Assembly (NCBI GenBank): GCA_029939235.1
Contig: JAOZTG010000010.1
Span: forward strand, 1 to 40,590
Source: Flavobacteriaceae bacterium
GTDB lineage: Bacteria; Bacteroidota; Bacteroidia; Flavobacteriales; Flavobacteriaceae
DNA: 40,590 nucleotides
Direction: 5' to 3'
Below the pieces are notes generated by a model. The model did no database searches, was not told where the DNA came from, and worked only from the letters and a program-made list of their open reading frames with translations. A program made the translations under genes and the position numbers. The first letter of the stretch is position 1. Each line of letters begins with the position of its first letter. Positions 20,099 through 28,292 of this stretch are shown here, in pieces.

Positions 20099-20412
20099 AA
20101 ATCTTAATTATTTAATTGTAAAATAGTAATTTTAATAATCACTAGGGATTGCGAATTTATAAAAAATATAGCGTATTTCTGCGTTTTAAACATTTAAATA
20201 ATCTATAATAAGTAATTTTGAAATTGGTTTAGTTGAATTCTATTGATTTGTTTTAAAGTAATGATTTTTTAAACTATAAATGATAATTAGATGTTTTAAT
20301 TAATGAGTTTTAAACTTTTATTCTTTTTAATGGTCTAATAATCTATAAAGTGTGACGAGTTTGTGTTCTAAATTGACTAAATTGTTTTAGATACAACAAT
20401 AATATAATAACA

Positions 20413-21279
20413 ATGAAAAAAATAATTATAAGTATTTGCTTAACGGTTTTTTTATTTACAACTTCATTAAGCGCTCAAGATTTTCAGGGAAAAGCTATTT
20501 ATGAGTCAAAAACAAATTTGAATATTGATTTTTCAAAATCAGGGATTCCTGCTGACAGAATTAAGATTTTTCAAGAGAGGATGAAAAGTAATCTGGAAAA
20601 AACGTATGAATTGACCTTTAATAAAACAGCTTCAATTTATAGAGAAGAAGAAAAATTAGATCAGACTTCTAGTAGAGGTGGCATGAGGTTTTTAATGATG
20701 ACTGGTGGAGTTTCCGGAAAACATTATAAAAATGTTCAAACTAAAAAATCGACTAAAGAAAATGAATTTAGTGGTAAAAATTTTTTAATAAAAGATGAAC
20801 TGGTTGTTTATAACTGGAAAATGGAAAAGGAAACAAAGATGATTGGTGGTCAAATGAGTTTTAAAGCAACTACTGTTGTAAATATGCCAGTGAGAAGAGA
20901 AATGAGTTTTGGAAGAAGAAATGATAGTGAAGAAGAAAAGAAGGAAGAGGAAGAAATAAAAAAACCATCAACCGAACCTGTTATTGTTACTGCATGGTAT
21001 ACTCTTGATATACCAATAAGCCAAGGTCCTGGAGATTATTGGGGTTTACCGGGATTAATTTTGGAAGTGAGTGTTAGAGATACTAAGATCATGTGTACAA
21101 AAATTGTTCTAAATCCAAAAGAGAAAACCGAATTAAAGGAACCAACTAGAGGGAAAATTGTAACTCAGGAAGAATATAATGAAATAGTTACTAAAAAGAC
21201 AGAAGAGATGAGAGAAAGATTTAGAAATGAACGCCAAAAAAGTGGTAGTGAACGGGGAAGGATGAGACATAGTAATTAG
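20413..21279 (+). CDS. GLPGLI family protein
   Basis: ORF 288 aa; signal peptide, DIPISQGPGDYWGLPGLILEV contains the family signature (GLPGLI). Confidence 0.93.
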   Translation: MKKIIISICLTVFLFTTSLSAQDFQGKAIYESKTNLNIDFSKSGIPADRIKIFQERMKSNLEKTYELTFNKTASIYREEEKLDQTSSRGGMRFLMMTGGVSGKHYKNVQTKKSTKENEFSGKNFLIKDELVVYNWKMEKETKMIGGQMSFKATTVVNMPVRREMSFGRRNDSEEEKKEEEEIKKPSTEPVIVTAWYTLDIPISQGPGDYWGLPGLILEVSVRDTKIMCTKIVLNPKEKTELKEPTRGKIVTQEEYNEIVTKKTEEMRERFRNERQKSGSERGRMRHSN

Positions 21280-21303
21280 TTGATATTTTCAAAATTTACT
21301 TAA

Positions 21304-23967
21304 ATGAAGAAAATCGTACTGTTTATTGTCTTTTTTATTCCTTTTTTTATGTTTTCACAAACCGTTAAATTAGAAGGAATTATTAATGATAAGTCTGGGC
21401 CATTAGAAATGGCAAATGTAATAGCATTTAAAAAAGGCACAAATCTATTGCAATCGTATTCTATAACGGATGTAAAGGGTAGGTATAAATTAAATTTGGA
21501 ACAAAATACGGAATATACCTTAAAAGTAAGTTATTTGGGGTATACTACACAAAATGTGGATATTGAGATTGATGATTCAGAAAATCAAACAAAAAATATC
21601 GAAATGTTGGAGTCAAATGAATCATTAAATGATATTGAACTAACCTATGAAATGCCTGTAAAAATAATTGGAGATACCATAGTTTACCATACGGATTCAT
21701 TTATTACAGGAACCGAGAAAAAGTTAGAAGATATTTTAGATAAACTACCAGGCATTGAGATTGATGATAATGGTGAAATTGAAGTGGAAGGGAAAAAAGT
21801 TAAAAAAATTCTTGTAGAGGGAAAGGAGTTTTTTGATGGAGATACAAAGTTAGCAACTCAAAATATACCTGCAAGTGCTGTTGACAAAGTACAGGTTCTT
21901 AAGAATTACAATGAAGTTTCAGGAATGAGAGGTATAACTAATGATGAAGATAATATTGCTATTAATATAAAGTTAAAAGAGGGTAAAAATAAGTTTTGGT
22001 TTGGAGAAGTAAATGCGGGAGCTGGAATGAGTGATGAGGATTATAAGTATTTAGCAAAACCAAAATTGTTCTATTATAGTAAGGATAAAAGTGTTAATGT
22101 ACTTGCAGACTTTAATAATATTGGAGAGCCTCCATTTACAAGAAGAGATTACTTTAGATTTACTGGCGGATTAAGAGGCTCTATGAACGGAAGTGGAACT
22201 TCGTTTAATGTATCTTCCAGTGATTTAGGATTTACTACAGCTCAAAATAATAGAGCACAAGAAATTGTTTCAAATTTTGGTGCAGTAAATTTTAGTTTAA
22301 CACCAAAAGAATCAATGGTTTTTAATGGTTTTTCTATAGTAAATGATTCTGAAACAGATATGTTTGTTCAGCGAAATACAGTGTATAATGAATCTGGAAT
22401 TGTAGATAGAAGTGAGACTACTTCAAAACAAAAAAACCAATTGGCAATGTTGAAATTCAGTACTACATATACTCCATCTGAAAATTTGCATATAGATTAC
22501 GATATATTCGGAAAAATATTAAAACAATCAGAAAAAAATGATGTAATATCTACACAGCGAAGTGCTGATACATATTTAGAGGAAAAACCTGTTTCTTTGA
22601 ATCAGAACTTAAATGCATATTACACATTGAATGATAAAAATGTGTTTTCATCAGAGTTACAATACATTTATCAGAAAGATACTCCTTTGTTCAACTCAAT
22701 TGCCCAAGAACAGCCTTTTGAAATAATACCTACCATTGACCAGGATTTTTACGATTTAATTCAAAATAAAAAATTTTCAACAAGTAAATTTGATGGGAAA
22801 GTAGATTATTACTACCTGTTAAATAATAAAAGCAATTTGAATTTCACCTTAGGAACAACAATAAGTTCTCAAAAATTTGAATCAGATTTGTTACAGAAAT
22901 TAGAGGATGGTACAATAGTGAATTTTGAAGAAGAAAATTTAAATAATGATGTTGATTTTTATTTTTCAGATGTTTTTTTAGGGATTCATTATAAATTGGT
23001 GAAGGGTATTTTAACTTTTAACCCTGGATTGACTTTTCATAAATATAAAGTGGAAGATAGACAACTAAGTACAACCGATACCAATGAGCTAACAAAATTT
23101 TTACCTAATCTTTATGCAAGATTACAATTTAACTCATCGCAAAGTTTACGTTTTAACTATTCTATTATTACTCAATTTTCTGATGTAAATAAATCTGCAG
23201 AAGGATATATGTTAACAAATTATAAATCTCTAGTAAGAGGAAATAGAGAACTTGAAAATTCATTAAACCATAGATACTCTTTAAGCTTTTTTAGTTTTAG
23301 CATGTTTTCTTTCACCAATATAAATGCTTCCATAACCTATACAAGAAAAGTTGACGGAATAAAAAGTAATACAGAGATCATAGGAATAGATAGGGTATCC
23401 TATCCTCTTAACTCAATATTTGCAGATGAAACCTTTACAGGATTCTTTAGGTATGGTAAAACATATAGTAAATTCAAAACTAATTTTAGAGCCAATATTA
23501 ATAATTCAAAATTTAACAATATTGTAAATGATGAATGGGTGAAATCAAAAACATTTACACAAAGTTATCAGGCTAGTGTGGCTACAAAGTTTAAAAAGGC
23601 TCCAAATTTTGAAGTAGGGTATCAACTTTCTTTTTCAAAATATGCTTCAACCGGAAGTACTACCAATCGTCCGTTTGCTAATTTAGAGATTCCTTTTTTA
23701 AAGAGTTTTATTTTTACTGTAGATTATAGTTATTATAATTATAAAAATGATGAAAAAACTTATGAGAATAAGTATTCATTTTTAAGTGCAGATCTATATT
23801 ATCAACAAAAAAATAGTAAGTGGGAATTCAAATTATCTGGGAGAAATTTAACCGATAACTTATCCATTAATACAGATAGTTATAATGAAATTTCCGACAC
23901 AAATACATCTTCTTTATATTATATTCAGCCTAGACTTTGGATGATCTCCGTAAAGTATATTTTATAA
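21304..23967 (+). CDS. Outer-membrane beta-barrel protein with carboxypeptidase-like N-terminal domain (TonB receptor-like)
   Basis: ORF 887 aa; signal peptide, CarboxypepD_reg-like repeat (VKLEGIINDKSGPLEMANVIAFKKGT), EDILDKLPGIEIDDNGEIEVEGKKVKKILVEGKEFF plug-like. Confidence 0.87.
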   Translation: MKKIVLFIVFFIPFFMFSQTVKLEGIINDKSGPLEMANVIAFKKGTNLLQSYSITDVKGRYKLNLEQNTEYTLKVSYLGYTTQNVDIEIDDSENQTKNIEMLESNESLNDIELTYEMPVKIIGDTIVYHTDSFITGTEKKLEDILDKLPGIEIDDNGEIEVEGKKVKKILVEGKEFFDGDTKLATQNIPASAVDKVQVLKNYNEVSGMRGITNDEDNIAINIKLKEGKNKFWFGEVNAGAGMSDEDYKYLAKPKLFYYSKDKSVNVLADFNNIGEPPFTRRDYFRFTGGLRGSMNGSGTSFNVSSSDLGFTTAQNNRAQEIVSNFGAVNFSLTPKESMVFNGFSIVNDSETDMFVQRNTVYNESGIVDRSETTSKQKNQLAMLKFSTTYTPSENLHIDYDIFGKILKQSEKNDVISTQRSADTYLEEKPVSLNQNLNAYYTLNDKNVFSSELQYIYQKDTPLFNSIAQEQPFEIIPTIDQDFYDLIQNKKFSTSKFDGKVDYYYLLNNKSNLNFTLGTTISSQKFESDLLQKLEDGTIVNFEEENLNNDVDFYFSDVFLGIHYKLVKGILTFNPGLTFHKYKVEDRQLSTTDTNELTKFLPNLYARLQFNSSQSLRFNYSIITQFSDVNKSAEGYMLTNYKSLVRGNRELENSLNHRYSLSFFSFSMFSFTNINASITYTRKVDGIKSNTEIIGIDRVSYPLNSIFADETFTGFFRYGKTYSKFKTNFRANINNSKFNNIVNDEWVKSKTFTQSYQASVATKFKKAPNFEVGYQLSFSKYASTGSTTNRPFANLEIPFLKSFIFTVDYSYYNYKNDEKTYENKYSFLSADLYYQQKNSKWEFKLSGRNLTDNLSINTDSYNEISDTNTSSLYYIQPRLWMISVKYIL

Positions 23968-23971
23968 GGAA

Positions 23972-24760
23972 TTAATAATTTATTCTGTATTGATATATTT
24001 CTTTGCCATCAAAAATATGTATGGAATTATTATAAATGTGAATATTTATTATCAATTTATTATATTCCAGATTAATTAAAAAAGTCTTAGTATTTTCTAG
24101 ATAATAGAGGGAGTTATCCTTATAGTAAATAAAGTTTTTCCTAAGAGGAAAAATATTGGAAACATTATCTATGCTATAGAACTGAATAAAATTACCATAT
24201 TCATTAAATTTAAGTATTCCTTTTTTTGATAAAAGCCACACATTTTTATAAGTACTCTTAATTAAATTTGGATTAAAACCATCATGATAAAAATTCATTG
24301 GTTGCGTTTCCACTTTTAATGAATGTTTTTTATAATCATACAAATACAATTTTGTATCATCTGAGAAAATCCATAGATCATTTTCTGATGATCCACTTAC
24401 AAATTGCACATTATTGAAGCGTGTTTCCTTGGTAAGATCTATTCTATTGGTTAGTTCATTTAGGTTATTATCTAATAGAATAACCGAATTAAATTCTTTA
24501 TAAAAAATTACTAATTTAAACGGGTTTTGGATGTTTACAGAGGTAATTTGACCTAACTGAACATTACTGTAGTTAATGGTATTTTTTGTGCTTTTTTTGA
24601 ATAGTACATTATTTTTAATAAAGTAGATATTCTTAAATTCATCTACACCAATAAACGTATCAGCCTGTAAAGGAGTTTTTGAAATAAACTCAGTTTTTAT
24701 TTCCTGTGCAATCAAAATATTGATAAATAACAAAAAAGTAAAATGTAAAAATGTTTTCAT
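23972..24760 (-). CDS. Hypothetical secreted protein, possible beta-propeller repeats
   Basis: ORF 262 aa with signal peptide (MKTFLHFTFLLFINILIAQ) and WIFSDDTKLYLYDY-type strands. Confidence 0.65.
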   Translation of the reverse strand: MKTFLHFTFLLFINILIAQEIKTEFISKTPLQADTFIGVDEFKNIYFIKNNVLFKKSTKNTINYSNVQLGQITSVNIQNPFKLVIFYKEFNSVILLDNNLNELTNRIDLTKETRFNNVQFVSGSSENDLWIFSDDTKLYLYDYKKHSLKVETQPMNFYHDGFNPNLIKSTYKNVWLLSKKGILKFNEYGNFIQFYSIDNVSNIFPLRKNFIYYKDNSLYYLENTKTFLINLEYNKLIINIHIYNNSIHIFDGKEIYQYRINY

Positions 24761-24787
24761 TGATTCAAAAGTAATGATTTATTAAAT

Positions 24788-24820
24788 AAAAAAAGACCTG
24801 ATTTTCATCAAGTCTTTTTT
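24788..24820 (-). terminator. Intrinsic terminator downstream of metK
   Basis: AAAAAAAGACCTGATTTTCATCAAGTCTTTTTT inverted repeat; U-run on both strands. Confidence 0.75.
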
Positions 24821-24853
24821 ACTCTTTATTTTTTTCTACTTACTCTTTTAAAA

Positions 24854-26107
24854 TTACAAATCAAAAGCCTCTTTTACTATATCAACATAATCAAGTTTTT
24901 CCCATGTAAACAATTCCACCTCTAGTGTTGTTTTACCTGCATAAGGTGATGTAAAATGCTTAGTGATTTTTTTAGGAGATCTACCCATATGTCCATAAGC
25001 AGCAGTTTCACTATAAATAGGGTTGCGTAGTTTTAATCTTTTTTCGATAGCGGCTGGTTTCATATCAAATATTTCTTCCACTTTTTTTGAAATTTCACCA
25101 TCTGTCATAGTAACTTTTGCAGTATTAAAAGTTTCAATATTGATAGAAGTAGGCTCTGCTACACCAATTGCATAAGAAGCTTGGACCAATACCTTATCAC
25201 AAACACCAGCAGCAACCAAATTTTTGGCTATATGACGTGTTGCATAAGCAGCAGAACGATCAACCTTACTTGGATCTTTTCCGCTAAAAGCACCACCACC
25301 ATGAGCACCTCTTCCACCGTAAGTATCCACAATAATTTTTCTTCCCGTTAAACCGGTGTCTCCATGAGGTCCTCCAATCACAAATTTACCAGTTGGATTT
25401 ACATGATAAGTGATCTTATCATTGAATAATACCTGGATATTTTCGGGGAGTTTTGCAACTACTCTTGGTATTAATATTTCAATAATATCTTTTTTAATTT
25501 TTGCCAGCATTACCTTATCTTCATCAAACTCATCATGTTGGGTAGAGATAACGATGGTGTCAATTCTTTGGGGAATATTATCATCAGAGTATTCAATAGT
25601 TACCTGACTTTTGGCATCTGGTCGCAAATAAGTGATCTCCTTATTCTCTCTTCTAATATCAGCTAATTCTCTTAATAATAAATGGCTAAGATCCAGAGCT
25701 AGAGGCATATAATTTTCAGTTTCGTTTGTTGCATAACCAAACATCATTCCCTGATCACCGGCTCCCTGTTCTTCTTTATCTTCGCGTTCTACTCCTTGAT
25801 TAATATCTTGTGATTGTTCGTGAATCAATGAGATTACTCCACAGCTTTCCCCATCAAACCGATATTCACTTTTGGTATAACCAATTTTATTGATGGTATC
25901 ACGAGCAATTCTTGCAACATCAATATAAGTTTTGGTATGCACTTCCCCCGCCAAAATTACCTGACCAGTTGTTACCATGGTTTCACATGCTACTTTTGAA
26001 TCTGGGTCAAAAGCTAAAAAGGCATCTAATAAATTATCAGATATTTGATCGGCAACCTTATCCGGATGTCCTTCTGAAACAGATTCTGATGTAAATAAAT
26101 ATGACAT
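24854..26107 (-). CDS. metK: S-adenosylmethionine synthetase
   Basis: ORF 417 aa; [58 protein letters not shown]. Confidence 0.98.
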   Translation of the reverse strand: MSYLFTSESVSEGHPDKVADQISDNLLDAFLAFDPDSKVACETMVTTGQVILAGEVHTKTYIDVARIARDTINKIGYTKSEYRFDGESCGVISLIHEQSQDINQGVEREDKEEQGAGDQGMMFGYATNETENYMPLALDLSHLLLRELADIRRENKEITYLRPDAKSQVTIEYSDDNIPQRIDTIVISTQHDEFDEDKVMLAKIKKDIIEILIPRVVAKLPENIQVLFNDKITYHVNPTGKFVIGGPHGDTGLTGRKIIVDTYGGRGAHGGGAFSGKDPSKVDRSAAYATRHIAKNLVAAGVCDKVLVQASYAIGVAEPTSINIETFNTAKVTMTDGEISKKVEEIFDMKPAAIEKRLKLRNPIYSETAAYGHMGRSPKKITKHFTSPYAGKTTLEVELFTWEKLDYVDIVKEAFDL

Positions 26108-26132
26108 AATATTTTTATTTATGTAAGAGGCT

Positions 26133-26203
26133 AAAAAAATGATTGCAGTATATCTAAAGAAGTAAATTTTGCTTTAGCATTTTTTTATGAGGTTGCAATC
26201 ATT
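26133..26203 (-). promoter_or_regulatory. Expression-platform helix competing with the metK SAM-II aptamer
   Basis: Minus strand AATGATTGCA (26203-26194, inside the aptamer) is a perfect complement of TGCAATCATT (26147-26138), which is followed by a U7 run; CTAAAG (26177-26172) also pairs with CTTTAG (26159-26154). Confidence 0.65.
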
Positions 26204-26217
26204 ACAAATCTATCCTC
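26171..26217 (-). ncRNA. SAM-II-type riboswitch aptamer upstream of metK
   Basis: Minus-strand RNA GAGG AUA GAUUU GUAAUG AUUGCAA CCUC AUAAAAAAAU GCUAAA GC. It shares the ordered SAM-II (SAM-V-like) pattern P1-GAUUU-N6-AUUGCAA-P1'-(10-11 nt)-GCUAAA, in the 5' UTR of metK. Confidence 0.85.
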
Positions 26218-26231
26218 TAAGATTATGGGAG

Positions 26232-26239
26232 CAAAGCTA
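26232..26239 (-). promoter_or_regulatory. Predicted -7 element (TAGCTTTG) of the metK promoter
   Basis: Exact TAnnTTTG match on the minus strand about 15 nt upstream of the SAM-II aptamer. Confidence 0.6.
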
Positions 26240-26283
26240 TAAAATCTTTAAATAATAAAATAGTATTTTCAAAAAAAATATTA

Positions 26284-26317
26284 TTTGTGCATATTAAAAT
26301 ATTTTCTATTACATTTG
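26284..26317 (+). promoter_or_regulatory. Predicted promoter of the metY leader transcript
   Basis: TTTG (26284-26287) - 22 nt - TACATTTG (26310-26317), 21 nt upstream of the first leader ORF ATG. Confidence 0.65.
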
Positions 26318-26338
26318 TTGAAACAATTTAAAAAACAA

Positions 26339-26410
26339 ATGAATTTAATTTTTAATCATATGATGCCTATGACAATGTGTATGTTTTACACGGGGGCAGG
26401 TATTGTTTAA
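26339..26410 (+). CDS. Methionine-rich leader peptide 1 (23 aa): MNLIFNHMMPMTMCMFYTGAGIV
   Basis: Direct translation; 6 Met of 23 including MMPMTMCM; stop 25 nt before a terminator hairpin; last codons complementary to the terminator 5' arm. Confidence 0.85.
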   Translation: MNLIFNHMMPMTMCMFYTGAGIV

Positions 26411-26435
26411 AATTTAATTAAAGATAAAATACTTA

Positions 26436-26468
26436 AAGCTTCTGTTTTTAACAGGAGCTTTTTTTTTT
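26436..26468 (+). terminator. Attenuator terminator 1
   Basis: AAGCTTCTGTT TTT AACAGGAGCTT (11-bp stem with one G-U) followed by T8. Confidence 0.9.
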
Positions 26469-26486
26469 GACATAAAAGAGTAAAAA

Positions 26487-26582
26487 ATGAATAAAACTAC
26501 AAACACTATGACAATTGAAATGAAGATGTTCATGCAAATAATGCATAGAACAATGATCGGGTATTGCCAAAATAGAAACTAG
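26487..26582 (+). CDS. Methionine-rich leader peptide 2 (31 aa): MNKTTNTMTIEMKMFMQIMHRTMIGYCQNRN
   Basis: Direct translation; 7 Met of 31; last codons (GGTATTGCCAAA) are a perfect complement to the terminator 2 arm and loop. Confidence 0.85.
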   Translation: MNKTTNTMTIEMKMFMQIMHRTMIGYCQNRN

Positions 26583-26605
26583 TTAAAAATGATACAATAT
26601 TTTTT

Positions 26606-26641
26606 AATCCCTTTGGCAATACCTTAACCAAAGGGATTTTT
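26606..26641 (+). terminator. Attenuator terminator 2
   Basis: AATCCCTTTGG caataccttaa CCAAAGGGATT + TTT, 11-bp perfect stem. Confidence 0.88.
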
Positions 26642-26729
26642 CATAAAACTAATTTTTGAAGATTTACATACAGTAAAGAATTCATAAACCGATGAATTTC
26701 AAATTAATTAAACAATAAAAACAAAGATC

Positions 26730-28007
26730 ATGAGTACACAAAATAGAATTTCAACCAATGCATTACATGCCGGACATGATATCAGTGAAACCGCTGGAAC
26801 AAGAGCAATCCCAATTTATCAAACAACCTCGTATGTTTTTAATGATTCTGATCACGCAGCAGATTTATTTTCGTTAAAAGAACCCGGTTTTATCTACACT
26901 CGATTGAATAATCCTACTAATGATATTTTAGAAAAGAGATTAGCAGTATTGGATGGTGGTATTGGAGCGGCTGTATTTGCATCGGGAACCGCTGCTATAT
27001 CTACTGCCTTACTAACATTGTTAAAAACAGGAGATCATATCGTTGCATCTAATTCTTTATATGGAGGAACCTATAACCTTTTGAATGTTACATTACCAAG
27101 ATTAGGCATAACCACCACTTTTGTTGATGCGCAGGATCCTGATAATGTATCAAATGCATGTAAAGAAAACACAAGAGCTGTTTTTATTGAGTCTATTGGG
27201 AATCCTAAATTAGACGTTTTAGATATTAGATCAATATCCAATAAGGCAAAACAATTTCATATTCCACTAATTGTTGACAATACCATAGCAACACCTTATT
27301 TGCTTAATCCAATCAAACATGGAGCAAATATTGTGGTGTATTCCTTGACAAAATATATCGGTGGTCAGGGTAACTCTCTTGGTGGAGCAATTGTTGATGC
27401 TGGTAATTTTGATTGGGCAAATGGTAAATTTCCCGAATTTACCGAACCATCTAAAGGATATCATGGATTGATTTACAGCGAAGCTATTGGCGAAGCAGCT
27501 TATATTGCAAAAGTAAGACTCGAAGGATTGCGTGATTATGGGGGAGCTTTGAGTCCGTTCAATGCTTTCCAAATTTTGCAAGGATTAGAAACACTACCTG
27601 TTAGAATGAAAGAGCACTGTAATAATGCTCTTGCATTAGCAAAATGGCTGGGAAAACAAAAGGAGGTGAGTTGGGTAGATTATCCAGGATTAACAAAGTC
27701 TAAAACCTATCAAAATACTATTAAATATTTACCGAAAGGACAAAGTGGTATAGTAACTTTTGGTGTGAAAGGTGGTTTTGAAACGGCTAAGAAAGTCGTA
27801 GATAACACAAAATTATTTTCACTTTTAGCAAATATTGGGGATACTAAATCATTGATCATTCACCCTGCTAGTACTACACATCAGCAATTATCAGATGACG
27901 AACAATTAGAATCTGGTGTAACAAAAGATCTGATTCGATTATCGGTTGGAATTGAAGATATTGATGATCTGAAAAGAGATCTTCGTAAGGTTTTTGATAT
28001 TATTTAA
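26730..28007 (+). CDS. metY: O-acetylhomoserine aminocarboxypropyltransferase (sulfhydrylase)
   Basis: ORF 425 aa; TNALHAGHDISETAGTRAIPIYQTTSYVF, VVYSLTKYIGGQGNSLGG, NPTNDILEKRLA: Cys/Met metabolism PLP family, long MetY-type insertions. Confidence 0.94.
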   Translation: MSTQNRISTNALHAGHDISETAGTRAIPIYQTTSYVFNDSDHAADLFSLKEPGFIYTRLNNPTNDILEKRLAVLDGGIGAAVFASGTAAISTALLTLLKTGDHIVASNSLYGGTYNLLNVTLPRLGITTTFVDAQDPDNVSNACKENTRAVFIESIGNPKLDVLDIRSISNKAKQFHIPLIVDNTIATPYLLNPIKHGANIVVYSLTKYIGGQGNSLGGAIVDAGNFDWANGKFPEFTEPSKGYHGLIYSEAIGEAAYIAKVRLEGLRDYGGALSPFNAFQILQGLETLPVRMKEHCNNALALAKWLGKQKEVSWVDYPGLTKSKTYQNTIKYLPKGQSGIVTFGVKGGFETAKKVVDNTKLFSLLANIGDTKSLIIHPASTTHQQLSDDEQLESGVTKDLIRLSVGIEDIDDLKRDLRKVFDII

Positions 28008-28118
28008 TAAATGAAAAAATATGAACACAATCTGTAAAGTATTGTTAAATAGAGATGTGATTTGTTGTAGATATGTAAATTAATTCTTTATTTTGCAGCA
28101 AAGTTCATAAACTTAATT

Positions 28119-28270
28119 AATTGTTATCAAGAAAGGTGGAGGGAAGGACCCTTTGAAACCTTGGCAACCCTTTAAATTAAATAAAGAAGGTGCTAAATTC
28201 TACCATATTTGGATAGATAACCTATGAAAACGCATCATTTTTTCATCACCTTTCCATAACAATTTTTTTT
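28119..28270 (+). promoter_or_regulatory. Long-range expression-platform pairing of the SAM-I leader
   Basis: AATTGTTAT-caa-GAAAGGTG (28119-28138) is complementary to CACCTTTC-c-ATAACAATT (28247-28264), which runs into T8. Confidence 0.65.
28123..28221 (+). ncRNA. SAM-I (S-box) riboswitch aptamer
   Basis: GTTATCAAGAAAGGTGGAGGGAAGGACCCTTTGAAACCTTGGCAACC...GAAGGTGCTAAATTCTACC...GATAGATAAC: canonical S-box core with P1 GTTATC/GATAAC. Confidence 0.96.
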
Positions 28271-28292
28271 ACAGATTTTAAATTTTAAACTT

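Noticed and set aside
26185-26202. Minus-strand mini-ORF MIATS in the metK leader
   Set aside because: Lies within the SAM-II aptamer and is explained by it.
26589-26627. Third mini-ORF MIQYFLIPLAIP overlapping terminator 2
   Set aside because: Only the start Met, no amino-acid bias, and it overlaps the terminator arm; probably chance.
28021-28083. Small ORF MNTICKVLLNRDVICCRYVN with three Cys between metY and the SAM-I riboswitch, possible Cys leader
   Set aside because: No terminator or antiterminator follows it, and it would sit upstream of or inside the probable promoter region; weak composition signal.
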